A stretch of DNA of 64,000 nucleotides from Falsigemmobacter faecalis (GTDB lineage Bacteria; Pseudomonadota; Alphaproteobacteria; Rhodobacterales; Rhodobacteraceae). The stretch spans positions 124,001 through 188,000 of the forward strand of contig NZ_RRAZ01000003.1 of the NCBI RefSeq assembly GCF_003863335.1. The letters are read 5' to 3'. Made by a program: the position numbers and the translations under genes. Shown in pieces: positions 55,196 through 63,803 of this stretch; the first letter of the stretch is position 1, and the number at the start of each line of letters is the position of its first letter. The notes below the pieces were generated by a model. That model was not told the DNA's origin. It ran no database searches and saw nothing but the letters and a program-made list of their open reading frames with translations.

Positions 55196-56020
55196 GTGGA
55201 CCGCCGTCTGACGCCGTTTTCCGGCACCAAAGCCCATATCTCGCTGCTTGGCAAAGTAGAGGCCCAGGCCTTTACCGAGGGCCATCCCGCCCGCCTGATC
55301 GCCGGGGTGACCGATCTTCTGAAAGCCCCCGGCGGCGCGCGCGACCGTCAGGTCCTTTACGGCGAGCGCGTCCTTGTGATCGACCAGCACGAGGGCCTGG
55401 CCTTTGTGATGGCCGATAAAGACGGCTTCTGCGGCTGGCTGCCCGAGGCGGCTTTGGGCCACGATCATCCGGTCACCCACCGGGTGAAAACCGGCTTCAG
55501 CCAGCTTTATGAAGGCCCGAAAGCACAGGCCCGCGATCTGGTGGCGCTGCCCTTTTCGGCCCTGGTTCAGGTGCTGGAGGAAGAGGGGAAATTCGCCCGC
55601 ACGCCACAGGGTTACGTCCCGCTCGCCCATCTGGAGCCGGTGGAGACCCTGGCCTCTGACCCGGTAAAAGTGGCGGAAGGCTTCCTTGGCACCCCCTATC
55701 TCTGGGGCGGCAACAGCCGGGCGGGGATCGACTGCTCGGGTCTGGCCCAGGCGGCGATGCTGGCCTGCGGCACGCCCTGTCCGGGCGACAGCGATCTGCA
55801 GGCCATGGCCGGCACCGAGGTCGCAGCCCGGGACCTGCGCCCCGGTGATCTGGTCTTCTGGAAAGGCCATGTGGCGCTGGTCTCAGGCCCCGATGAGATC
55901 ATCCACGCCACCGGCGCCTATATGGGCTGCGTGCGCGAAAAGCTGTCCGCCGCAGAAGCGCGGATCCTCTCAGAGGGCTATGGCCCCATCACGCACCGCC
56001 GCCGCCTCTCGAACCGCTGA
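55196..56020 (+). CDS. NlpC/P60 cysteine peptidase with SH3-like domain
   Basis: 274 residues. N-terminal SH3-like region about 10-150, then NlpC/P60 catalytic domain from about 155: C180 in DCSGLAQ and H225 in GHVALVSG. Such enzymes cut gamma-D-Glu to diaminopimelate links in peptidoglycan fragments. No signal peptide is apparent, which fits a cytosolic recycling enzyme. Starts at GTG 55196. The 3' end overlaps the PNP gene by 32 bp on opposite strands. Confidence 0.88.
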   Translation: MDRRLTPFSGTKAHISLLGKVEAQAFTEGHPARLIAGVTDLLKAPGGARDRQVLYGERVLVIDQHEGLAFVMADKDGFCGWLPEAALGHDHPVTHRVKTGFSQLYEGPKAQARDLVALPFSALVQVLEEEGKFARTPQGYVPLAHLEPVETLASDPVKVAEGFLGTPYLWGGNSRAGIDCSGLAQAAMLACGTPCPGDSDLQAMAGTEVAARDLRPGDLVFWKGHVALVSGPDEIIHATGAYMGCVREKLSAAEARILSEGYGPITHRRRLSNR

Positions 56021-56810
56021 GCCCGCGCAGATAGTGCCGCAGCACTTTTTCCAGCCGTGCGCCCCCCTGCGGGGCCACGGCTTTCGTCTGCTCATGTGAA
56101 ATGACCTCCTTCGCATTCAGACCCGCGCCCATATTGGTGATGACCGAGACCGCCCCCACCTTCAGCCCCAGAAACCGCGCGAGGATCACTTCGGGCACCG
56201 TCGACATCCCCACAGCATCTGAGCCAAGGATCTTCGCCGCCCGGATCTCTGCCGGGGTCTCAAAATTCGGCCCCGAGAACCAGCAGTAAACCCCGCCCGG
56301 CAGCGCCACCCCCGCCGCCTTCGCCGCGCGCTGCAGATCGCGGCGCAGCCCAGGGTCATAGGCATCGACCATATTCACAAAGCGCGCCTCTGACTCTTCC
56401 CCGATCAGCGGCGAGCGGCCTTTCAGATTGATGTGATCTTCAATCAGCATCAGGTCTCCCGGCGCAATATCCTCGCGAAGCGAGCCCGCCGCATTGGTCA
56501 GGATCACCCGATCCGCCCCAAGCGCCTTCAGCACCTCCAGCGGACGACGCATAATATTGGCGCGGCCCTCTTCATAATAATGCGCGCGCCCGCCGAAAAT
56601 CGCGACTGAAACCCCCTCCAGCTCCCCGATCACCAGCCGCGGCGAATGCCCCGATACGCCGGTCGCCGGAAAGCCCGGCAGGCTGGAATAGGGGATCGCC
56701 ACCCCCTCCGCGGCCTCCGCCAGATGTCCGAGCCCCGATCCGAGGATCAGCCCCAGTTCCACCCTTCGGCCGCCGCTGCGCTGGTCAATGATCGCAAGGG
56801 TCTGGTCCAC
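55989..56810 (-). CDS. Purine nucleoside phosphorylase
   Basis: 273 residues, trimeric (mammalian-type) PNP cleaving (deoxy)inosine and guanosine to base and ribose-1-phosphate. LGLILGSGLG phosphate loop, GRAHYYEEG, TNAAGSL, WFSGPNFETPAEIR and GMSTVPEV. I start at GTG 56810, seven bases after AGGAGG; a GTG two codons earlier has too short a spacing, and the upstream ATG has no site. Convergent with the NlpC gene. Confidence 0.92.
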   Translation of the reverse strand: MDQTLAIIDQRSGGRRVELGLILGSGLGHLAEAAEGVAIPYSSLPGFPATGVSGHSPRLVIGELEGVSVAIFGGRAHYYEEGRANIMRRPLEVLKALGADRVILTNAAGSLREDIAPGDLMLIEDHINLKGRSPLIGEESEARFVNMVDAYDPGLRRDLQRAAKAAGVALPGGVYCWFSGPNFETPAEIRAAKILGSDAVGMSTVPEVILARFLGLKVGAVSVITNMGAGLNAKEVISHEQTKAVAPQGGARLEKVLRHYLRGLSGSRGGGGA

Positions 56811-56880
56811 AGCCACGCCTCCTGTGCAGGTCACGGGGCCAAGGCTGCGCCTGACGCGGCGATTTGTCAAAGGGAAGCGA

Positions 56881-56957
56881 TGGTGACCCCGAGTGGATTC
56901 GAACCACCAACCTGCCCCTTAGGAGGGGGCTGCTCTATCCAGTTGAGCCACGGAGCC
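56881..56957 (-). tRNA. tRNA-Arg (anticodon CCT)
   Basis: 77 nt including CCA. Anticodon stem GCCCC/GGGGC encloses CTCCTAA, anticodon CCT, reading AGG. T-arm GGTGG-TTCGAAT-CCACT. The acceptor GGCTCCG pairs with CGGGGTC using two G-T wobbles, slightly unusual. Lies between PNP and the LacI-family regulator. Confidence 0.95.
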
Positions 56958-57069
56958 ATCCCCCCGCTCTTGCCGAAAAAACGCCGCCGATGCAACCGGT
57001 CTTGCACTTTGCCACGCCTGCCGCTTTCGTCTAGAACCAAAACCAGGTGACGTGAGGGAGGGGCGCAGC

Positions 57070-58122
57070 ATGGCAGAACAGCCAAAACCGGGACAACCAA
57101 GGCCGATCCCACCGCGCCGTCCGCTGACGCTCCGCGATGTCTCCGAAAGATCCGGCGTCTCAGAAATGACCGTCAGCCGCGTGCTCCGGAACCGCGGCGA
57201 TGTCTCCGAGCCGACGCGCCAGAAGGTCCTCCTTGCCGCCCGCGATCTCGGCTATGTCCCCAACCGCATCGCAGGCGCTCTGGCCAGCCAAAGGGTCAAT
57301 CTCGTCGGCGTTGTGATTCCCTCACTCTCCAATCAGGTCTTCCCCGAGGTGCTTCAGGGCATCTCAGACGTGCTGGAAGAAAGCGGCCTGCAGACGGTCA
57401 TCGGCGTCACCCGTTACAGCCTCGCCCGCGAAGAGGAAGTGCTCTACGAGATGCTGTCCTGGCGCCCCTCGGGCATCATCGTGGCGGGCCTCGAGCATTC
57501 CGACGCCTCCCGCGCCATGCTGGCCGCAGCTGGCATACCGGTGGTTGAGATCATGGATGTGAACGGCACGCCGGTCGACAGCATGGTCGGCATTTCGCAC
57601 CATCTCGCAGGACGCCGGATGGCGCAGACCATCCTGACAGCAGGCTATCGCCGCATTGGCTTTCTTGGCACCAAAATGCCCGACGACCACCGCGCCCGCA
57701 AACGACTGGAAGGCTTTGAGGCCGCGCTCTGCGAGGCCGGCCTGACGGTCGAGGCGCGGGACTTTTACGACGGCGGCTCCGCCCTGCAAAAGGGCCGCGA
57801 GATGACGGCCGCGCTCCTGCAGCGGCACCCCGATCTCGATTTCATCTATTGTTCAAACGATATGATCGGCGCCGGCGGGTTGCTGCACTGCCTTGAGCAG
57901 GGCATCGATGTCCCCGGCCGCATCGGCCTTGCCGGCTTTAACGCCATTGAGCTGATCCAGGGCCTGCCGCGCCGCCTCGCCACCATGGACAGCTGCCGCC
58001 GCGAAATTGGCCGCCGCGCGGCTGAAATCATCGCCGCAGGCCGCGCAGGCCAGGCCCGGAGCGGCCAGGTGATTGAGCTGGAGCCCGCAATTCTGCCCGG
58101 CGATACCATCCGCCGCGCCTGA
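57070..58122 (+). CDS. LacI-family transcriptional regulator
   Basis: 350 residues. N-terminal helix-turn-helix LTLRDVSERSGVSEMTVSRVLRN (cut for length) about 24-46 and hinge LGYVPNRIAGALAS; ligand-binding core with IPSLSNQVFPEV and IYCSNDMIGAG. Resembles the GntR(gluconate)/LacI branch. No sugar transport or catabolic gene adjoins it, so its regulon lies elsewhere. ATG 57070 has GAGGGAGGGG upstream. Confidence 0.9.
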   Translation: MAEQPKPGQPRPIPPRRPLTLRDVSERSGVSEMTVSRVLRNRGDVSEPTRQKVLLAARDLGYVPNRIAGALASQRVNLVGVVIPSLSNQVFPEVLQGISDVLEESGLQTVIGVTRYSLAREEEVLYEMLSWRPSGIIVAGLEHSDASRAMLAAAGIPVVEIMDVNGTPVDSMVGISHHLAGRRMAQTILTAGYRRIGFLGTKMPDDHRARKRLEGFEAALCEAGLTVEARDFYDGGSALQKGREMTAALLQRHPDLDFIYCSNDMIGAGGLLHCLEQGIDVPGRIGLAGFNAIELIQGLPRRLATMDSCRREIGRRAAEIIAAGRAGQARSGQVIELEPAILPGDTIRRA

Positions 58123-58130
58123 TTTTGGCT

Positions 58131-58182
58131 TTTTAAAAATACTCCCGGGTGGGGTCCGGGGCGGGCAGGCAGCCCGCCCCGG
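58131..58182 (-). repeat. Dispersed GGAGTATTT element with hairpin, copy 3
   Basis: On the minus strand: hairpin CCGGGGCGGGC/GCCCGCCCCGG (58156-58182) just after the transglycosylase stop, then GGGAGTATTTTTAAAAAGCC. It abuts the stop of the LacI-family gene on the other side. Confidence 0.72.
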
Positions 58183-58191
58183 CGCTCTCCG

Positions 58192-59454
58192 TCAGCCCCG
58201 AAGCTTTTTCAGCAGCGCCTCATTCACATAGCCATCCGGCGTCTGCCCCGCCGAGGCCTGCCAGGCGCGTACCGCATCCATGGTGCCCGATCCGGTCACC
58301 CCGTCGACCTCGCCCTGATAGAACCCTTGCGCCGCCAGACGGCTCTGGATCTCTTTGCGCTCAGCCTCGCTCAGCGCGCGGTCGCTGCGCGGCCAGGCCC
58401 GCTGCAACCCGCCCCGACCCGCCAGCTGATCAGACAAGAGACCAATGCCCATCACATAGCTGTCGGCATTGTTGTAGCGAGAGATGACGCGGAAGTTGTC
58501 AAAGATCATCAGCGCCGGGCCATTGGCCCCCGCCGGCATCAGGATTGAGGCCGGCCCATAATCCGAAATCCGCCCGCCGCGCACCGATTGCACGCCCTGG
58601 GCCTGCCACTGCGCCGGGGACTTTTTGATCGACTTGCCCGCCTCGCGGAAGCCTGCCGGAACCGTGACCTCAAGCGCCCAGGGCTGGCCGCTCTTCCAGC
58701 CCATCTTCGCCAGATAATTCGCGGCCGAGGCCAGGGCATCGGTCGGATCCTCCGACCAGATATCGCGACGCCCGTCGCCGGTGAAATCCACCGCATAGCT
58801 CAGATAGCTCGTCGGCATGAACTGCGTATGCCCCATCGCCCCCGCCCAGGAGCCGCGCATATTCTCCGGGCTGGTATCGCCCGACTGCAGGATTTTCAGC
58901 GCCGCAATTAGCTGCTCTTCAAAAAACGCCCCGCGCCGACCGTCATAGGCCAGGGTCGCCAGCGAGGAGATGATCTGCTTTTTGCCGCGGTTCACGCCGT
59001 AGCTGGTCTCCATGCCCCAGACCGCTGCGACCACCTCTTTGGGCACACCGTAGCGCGCCTCAATGGCCGACAGCGCCCGGCCATGCTGCGCCAGCGCATT
59101 GCGCCCGTTGCGCAGCCGGGTGTCTGAGACCGCAGAATCGAGATATTCCCAGATCGGGCGCGAGAACTCAGCCTGACGGCGATCAAGCCGGATCACATCG
59201 GGATCATAAGCGGCCGAGGCCAGCGCCCGGCTGAGCACCTGATCCGAGATCCCCTTGGCCCGGGCCCGGGCGCGGAAGCCTGCGGTCCAGCGCTCAAAGC
59301 CCGCGCGTTGCTCGGCACTGGCCGGGGTGACCGGCGCGGCAGGGGCAGGGCTGGCCGCAGGTCGGTTTCTCAGATGCTCCGGCGCGCCATAGCTGCAGGC
59401 GGTGGGCAGAAGGACAGCCGCAAAAAACCCGGCAAATCTGAGACCTTTGTACAT
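58192..59454 (-). CDS. Lytic murein transglycosylase (MltB-like) with peptidoglycan-binding domain
   Basis: 420 residues. Lipobox PTAC at C20, Pro/Ala linker 30-48, SLT_2 catalytic domain about 50-345 with E149 in WGMETSYGV, AMGHTQFMPTSYL and DIWSEDPTDALASAANYL, then a C-terminal PG_binding_1 domain (about 360-420). Cleaves glycan strands in the envelope with 1,6-anhydro product, feeding the recycling enzymes elsewhere in this window (AmgK, MurU). ATG 59454 precedes the signal. Confidence 0.92.
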   Translation of the reverse strand: MYKGLRFAGFFAAVLLPTACSYGAPEHLRNRPAASPAPAAPVTPASAEQRAGFERWTAGFRARARAKGISDQVLSRALASAAYDPDVIRLDRRQAEFSRPIWEYLDSAVSDTRLRNGRNALAQHGRALSAIEARYGVPKEVVAAVWGMETSYGVNRGKKQIISSLATLAYDGRRGAFFEEQLIAALKILQSGDTSPENMRGSWAGAMGHTQFMPTSYLSYAVDFTGDGRRDIWSEDPTDALASAANYLAKMGWKSGQPWALEVTVPAGFREAGKSIKKSPAQWQAQGVQSVRGGRISDYGPASILMPAGANGPALMIFDNFRVISRYNNADSYVMGIGLLSDQLAGRGGLQRAWPRSDRALSEAERKEIQSRLAAQGFYQGEVDGVTGSGTMDAVRAWQASAGQTPDGYVNEALLKKLRG

Positions 59455-59538
59455 GAAAAAACCTGTTCGTGACTGAGTGCTGCTCTTTTGTCGCAACCTA
59501 GCGACAAAAGAGCGCTCTGCACAGTCCCGCAGCAGGTT

Positions 59539-61806
59539 TCACTTCCGGCTGCGCACCACCCTGCGGGATTTCGCCGGTTTCTCGCCTTCGCGCCGCGTGC
59601 GGCTTTTGAAGGGCTTACCCCGTCCGCCCTTGCGCCCTGGCCTTCCACGACCCGAGGGCAGGCTCTGGTCATCAATGCTCAGCAGCTCAAGGATCAGCCC
59701 GCCCGAAATCGGAGCCGCCTCGCGCAGCCGCACGGTGACGCGGGCGCCAATGCCGATCTCAAGCCCGGTCTCCGCGCCCATCAGGGTCTGGCTGTCGGGG
59801 TCATAATGGAAGAACTCGCGCCCCACCTCACGGATCGGCACCAGACCATCGGCCCCGCTTTCATCCAGCCGCACGAACAGACCGAATTTCTGCACACCCG
59901 AGATCCGGCCCGAAAACTCCGCGCCAACCCGATCCGAAAGCCAGGACGCCAGATAGCGGTCCGAGGTATCGCGCTCCGCCGCCATCGAGCGGCGCTCGCT
60001 GTCGGAGATCTGCTTGGCGGTCTCTGCCAGCAGGTCAATATCATCGCGGCTTAAGCCGTCATCGCCCCAGCCATGCGCCTTAATCAGCGAGCGGTGCACG
60101 ATCAGGTCCGAATAGCGCCGGATCGGCGAGGTGAAATGCGCATAATCCTTCAGCGCCAGGCCAAAGTGGCCCAGATTGTCCGGCCCGTAATAGGCCTGGG
60201 TCATCGAGCGAAGGGTGGTCAGGTTCATCAGCTCCTGATGATCCGTGCCCGCCGCCTGCTTCAGCAGCGCGTTCAGATGCGCCGTCTTCAGAACCTGCCC
60301 CTTGGCCAGCGTAAAGCCCGAGGCCAGCGCCGTCTCGCGCAAAGCATCAATCTTATCCAGCGCAGGCTCTTCGTGAACACGGAAGAGAAGCGGCGATTTC
60401 AGCTTCTGCAGCTCTTCTGCCGCGGCCACATTGGCCAGCACCATGAATTCTTCGATCAGCTTATGGGCGTCAAAGCGGTCCTTAAAGGCCACCGACAGCA
60501 CCTTGCCCTCATCGCTCAGGATGATCCGCCGCTCGGGCAGATCCAGCTCCAGCGGCTGGCGCACCCCGCGTGCCTGCTTCAGCGCGGCATAGGCCGCATA
60601 AAGCGGGCGCAGAACCGTTTCCACAAGCGGCGCGGTCTTCTCATTGGGGCGACCGTCAATCGCCTCCTGAACCATCTCATAAGACAGCGAGGCTTTGGAG
60701 CGCATCAGCCCGCGCGTAAAGCGCTGCGCGATCTTGTGCCCCTGGGCATCGATCCGCATCTCAACGGCCATACAGGCGCGGTCGACATTCTCATGCAGCG
60801 AGCAGAGATCCCCCGAGAGCGCATCGGGCAGCATCGGCACCACGCGATCCGGGAAATAAGTCGAGTTGCCGCGCTTTTTCGCCTCGCGGTCCAGGGCTGA
60901 GCCGGGCGTCACATAATGCGCCACATCCGCAATCGCCACCCAAAGGCGGAAGCCGCCGGGGTTTGCCGGATCTTCATCCGGGAAGGCCAGAACCGCATCA
61001 TCGCGGTCGCGGGCATCCACCGGGTCAATGGTCACCAGATCGAGATGGCGCAGATCTTCGCGTTTGCCCAAAGGCGCCGCTTCGGCATTTTCCGCCTGGC
61101 GCAGTGCATCTTCCGGGAACACATCCGGGATGCCGTGCTGGTGAATCGCAATCAGCGAGACGGCCTTCGGCGCGCCCGGATCCCCCAGACGCGCAACGAT
61201 TTTCGCGCGCGGCAGGCCCAGCGACTGGCGCTTGCCAAAGAGTTCTGCCTCAACCAGTTCGCCGTCTCTGGCATCCGCCGCGTTCTCACGGCTGATGGCC
61301 CATTCCTTCGCTTCGCCCTTGTCGATGGGCAGAATGCGGCCGCCCTCAGCGCCCAGACGGAAAATCCCAAGGATGCGCTGTGCGGTCTGGCCCAGCTTGC
61401 GGATGATCCGGCCTTCATAGGCGTAATCCTGATCTGCAACCTTCTCCAGCCGCGCCAGCACCCGGTCACCCCGCCCGACGGCCGGATCCTCGCGTCCCGT
61501 CACCATCAGAATGCGCGGGGGTTCCCCCTCAACGCGCCATTCGAGAACCGTGGCCCAAAGATCGCCCGAGCGGTCGGGGCCGGTAATCTCAATCACCTGG
61601 ATCGGCGGCAGATCCCCCGGCTCGGCAAAGCGGCGGGCTTTCTTTTCAAGAACCCCTTCACCGGCAAGCTCTTTGAGCATGCGCTTTAACTCAATCCGTG
61701 CCGCGCCCTTGATGCCAAAGGCACGGGCGATATCACGTTTTGCGGTCTCGCCGGGGTTCTCGGCGATCCATTTCAGAAGGTCCTGGCGGGTCGGAAGCTG
61801 TTTCAT
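59539..61806 (-). CDS. rnr: Ribonuclease R
   Basis: 755 residues, 3'-5' exoribonuclease that reads through structured RNA. Winged-helix N-terminus about 1-60, cold-shock/OB domains, RNB domain with TIDPVDARDRDDAVLAF, S1 domain near 640-720, and a Lys/Arg-rich tail. Downstream of the transposase remnant, 5' end at 61806. Confidence 0.94.
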   Translation of the reverse strand: MKQLPTRQDLLKWIAENPGETAKRDIARAFGIKGAARIELKRMLKELAGEGVLEKKARRFAEPGDLPPIQVIEITGPDRSGDLWATVLEWRVEGEPPRILMVTGREDPAVGRGDRVLARLEKVADQDYAYEGRIIRKLGQTAQRILGIFRLGAEGGRILPIDKGEAKEWAISRENAADARDGELVEAELFGKRQSLGLPRAKIVARLGDPGAPKAVSLIAIHQHGIPDVFPEDALRQAENAEAAPLGKREDLRHLDLVTIDPVDARDRDDAVLAFPDEDPANPGGFRLWVAIADVAHYVTPGSALDREAKKRGNSTYFPDRVVPMLPDALSGDLCSLHENVDRACMAVEMRIDAQGHKIAQRFTRGLMRSKASLSYEMVQEAIDGRPNEKTAPLVETVLRPLYAAYAALKQARGVRQPLELDLPERRIILSDEGKVLSVAFKDRFDAHKLIEEFMVLANVAAAEELQKLKSPLLFRVHEEPALDKIDALRETALASGFTLAKGQVLKTAHLNALLKQAAGTDHQELMNLTTLRSMTQAYYGPDNLGHFGLALKDYAHFTSPIRRYSDLIVHRSLIKAHGWGDDGLSRDDIDLLAETAKQISDSERRSMAAERDTSDRYLASWLSDRVGAEFSGRISGVQKFGLFVRLDESGADGLVPIREVGREFFHYDPDSQTLMGAETGLEIGIGARVTVRLREAAPISGGLILELLSIDDQSLPSGRGRPGRKGGRGKPFKSRTRREGEKPAKSRRVVRSRK

Positions 61807-61969
61807 CCGCTGCCCCTAGCATGAGAGCGCACAAAGGTCATGCTGAAAAGCCTGTGAGCTCTGCGCGGTGGCCGGTCTGCACGCGCCGCAGATTGCCGCA
61901 GCGCCGGGGCGGCTTTGGGCGCAGGCTGCGTGGAAATTCATCGCCGATGACCTGCCCTGACACGGCCTG

Positions 61970-62795
61970 CAACGAAGGTGACTGGGCGGTGCCCAGCGGG
62001 CCATCATCGCGGCCATGACCGCCCGGATCCCGACCTGAGCGACACTTCTTTCGATGTTGCAGACGAGTGCGTTCAATAGAATGTCCGTTTCACCACCCCT
62101 CAATTTTCCGATCAGAAAACCGGTCGCGCCCATCCGGACCCTGAGAGTGCCGAACGGATCCCGGACCGTGCCGGGGCGGACAGCCATGGGCTCTGTCAGT
62201 CTGATCAGCGGCACATCGCCCACCGCGCCGCGCCTCTTCCCCATGCAACCCGCTCAGTCGCCGGTCCGGTGACGGCGTCGTTCCAGCCCATCCTCCCCGG
62301 TGATGTGGCAACAGGCCGGCGACCTTCCACACACCGATGCGTCGGCAAAGACCGACGATCCGGACACAGCTGCGGCCAGTGCCAGGGCAAAAGTCAGCGA
62401 TGGCCCTGTGGTCCGGAACAAGCCAGCGGTTCAGCCAAATGAATGCAACCTTGCGTCTGGCCTCGCGTTCGAACCTGCGGCTCGACGGGTTCCGGTTCAG
62501 ATAGCCGTAGGTGAACAGCCGCAGCAGCACGGCAGGAGGACAGCCGGGCCGACCGCGGCGGCACCGCGCGCCCGAAATCCAAATCTGTCAGATCAACCAC
62601 CCGGACCAGAGGCTCCTCATAGATCCGGTCCCCGAGCCGATCCGGAGACCGGACCGTCTGCCCAGGCGCAACGCTGTCGATGAAGTACGACAGCCGATCC
62701 CAGCCATGAAAAACTTCCATAAACCTGAGCTTCCACAGACAGCCGGCTGGAGCCGCAGTTGATCTCATGGTCGCGGGGGGCAGCTTGCCGCGCAA
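61970..62795 (-). pseudogene. Decayed transposase remnant (IS1182-like, DUF772 type)
   Basis: Three frames on the minus strand carry successive pieces of one transposase: about 62795-62590 with YFIDSVAPGQTVR, 62560-62340 with FTYGYLNRNPSSRRFEREA and LVPDHRAIADF, and about 62200-62000 with GTLRVRMGATGFL and LNALVCNIERSVAQVG. The catalytic middle (roughly 200 residues) is missing, and frames shift. No intact ORF or clear terminal repeats seen. The rest of 61807-62954 shows no gene beyond a terminator. Confidence 0.6.
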
Positions 62796-62865
62796 CCCGT
62801 CAGGCTGGTCGTGACCGGCGACGGCTCCCGCCGCTTCCCGCCCTGCCTCTCAAATGGCCTGATGC

Positions 62866-62892
62866 AAAAGGCGACGGTCTCCCGTCGCCTTT
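62866..62892 (-). terminator. Intrinsic terminator after grxD
   Basis: AAAGGCGACGG (62867-62877) and CCGTCGCCTTT (62882-62892), loop TCTC, with T-run in the minus-strand direction. Confidence 0.88.
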
Positions 62893-62954
62893 CAGAACCT
62901 GTGATCAGAGGTTCAGGGCCGCTTGCTCTGTCCCCTGATGATCCTGGCGGCAGA

Positions 62955-63314
62955 TCAGCCGTTGGCGGCGCGGATCTGCTCAGCTTTCTCTTTGTCAAAT
63001 GCCACGCCGCTGCTCTCCAGCAGAGTGTCCAGCTCACCCGAGAGCGTCATTTCAGTGATGATGTCACAGCCGCCGACAAATTCGCCCTTCACATAAAGCT
63101 GCGGGATGGTCGGCCAGTCGGAGAAATCCTTGATTCCCTGACGGATTTCCGCATCGGCCAGAACGTTCACATCGGCGTATTCGATGCCCATGTAGTTCAG
63201 AATCCCGGCCACGCGGCTTGAGAATCCGCATTGCGGCATCATCTTGTTGCCCTTCATGAAGAGCACGACGTCATTCGTTTCGATCGTCTCGCGGATCTGG
63301 TCCAGAGCGCTCAT
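62955..63314 (-). CDS. grxD: Monothiol glutaredoxin Grx4
   Basis: 119 residues with the CGFS active site at 29-32 in [10 protein letters not shown] and [14 protein letters not shown]. Binds a glutathione-ligated 2Fe-2S cluster with BolA-type partners for iron-sulfur delivery. bolA is encoded just upstream with a tiny ORF between them, supporting a Grx4-BolA pair. Confidence 0.96.
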   Translation of the reverse strand: MSALDQIRETIETNDVVLFMKGNKMMPQCGFSSRVAGILNYMGIEYADVNVLADAEIRQGIKDFSDWPTIPQLYVKGEFVGGCDIITEMTLSGELDTLLESSGVAFDKEKAEQIRAANG

Positions 63315-63350
63315 CTCATCATTCCTTTTGCCGAAGGCCGCGCCTTCATC

Positions 63351-63419
63351 TTATTTCGATCGCCGCGCCACCATCACCAGCCCGACGAGGACAAGGACAG
63401 CCAGCACAACCCAGATCAT
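63351..63419 (-). CDS. Possible 22-residue membrane peptide between bolA and grxD
   Basis: A 22-codon ORF (MIWVVLAVLVLVGL, then VMVARRSK) whose ATG overlaps the bolA stop (TAATG). It is one hydrophobic helix with a basic end, typical of a small single-pass membrane peptide. Overlap suggests coupled translation. No known family; real expression is unproven, and it would need comparison across relatives. Confidence 0.5.
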   Translation of the reverse strand: MIWVVLAVLVLVGLVMVARRSK

Positions 63420-63655
63420 TATTCGGGTGCCCGCGTGGTCAGTGCCAGGGCATGCAACTCGCCCGCAGGACCGTCCATTTTGCCCTTCAGTGCTGCGTAA
63501 ACCAGACGCTGCTGCTGAACCCGGTTCAGGCCTTTGAAGGAAACATCCACAATTTCCGCTGCAAAATGCGCGCCATCGTCGCCCTGAACGGTGATCACTG
63601 CCTCCGGGAAAGCATCCCGCAGAAGATTTTCGATATCCTGGGCCTGAATCGCCAT
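63419..63655 (-). CDS. bolA: BolA-family protein
   Basis: 78 residues of the IbaG/BolA type: DIENLLRDAFPEA, VDVSFKGLNRVQQQRLVYAAL and a LHALALTT C-terminus with the conserved His. Co-chaperone of Grx4 in cluster handling. Same strand and cluster as grxD, with a 22-codon ORF in between. Confidence 0.93.
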   Translation of the reverse strand: MAIQAQDIENLLRDAFPEAVITVQGDDGAHFAAEIVDVSFKGLNRVQQQRLVYAALKGKMDGPAGELHALALTTRAPE

Positions 63656-63724
63656 AGTCTGCTCCTTCGCACCTTCATCTCAATCTAGGCTTGGCCCCGC
63701 GCCCCTGCAAGCCACCCGCAATGC

Positions 63725-63776
63725 AAAGCGACGCCCGAAGGCGCCGCTTTGGCTTTTCTGAAATACTCCGGGGTCC
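63725..63776 (-). repeat. Dispersed GGAGTATTT element, copy 4, with terminator-like hairpin 3' of argG
   Basis: On the minus strand: CCGGAGTATTTCAGAAAAGCC (trimmed) after argG, followed by a GGCGCC-TTCG-type hairpin (63725-63750, 10 of 11 pairs). Same orientation to the upstream gene as copies 1-3, although here the hairpin is on the far side of the core. Confidence 0.68.
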
Positions 63777-63803
63777 GGGGCAGAGCCCTGGCGCGCCGCG
63801 GCT

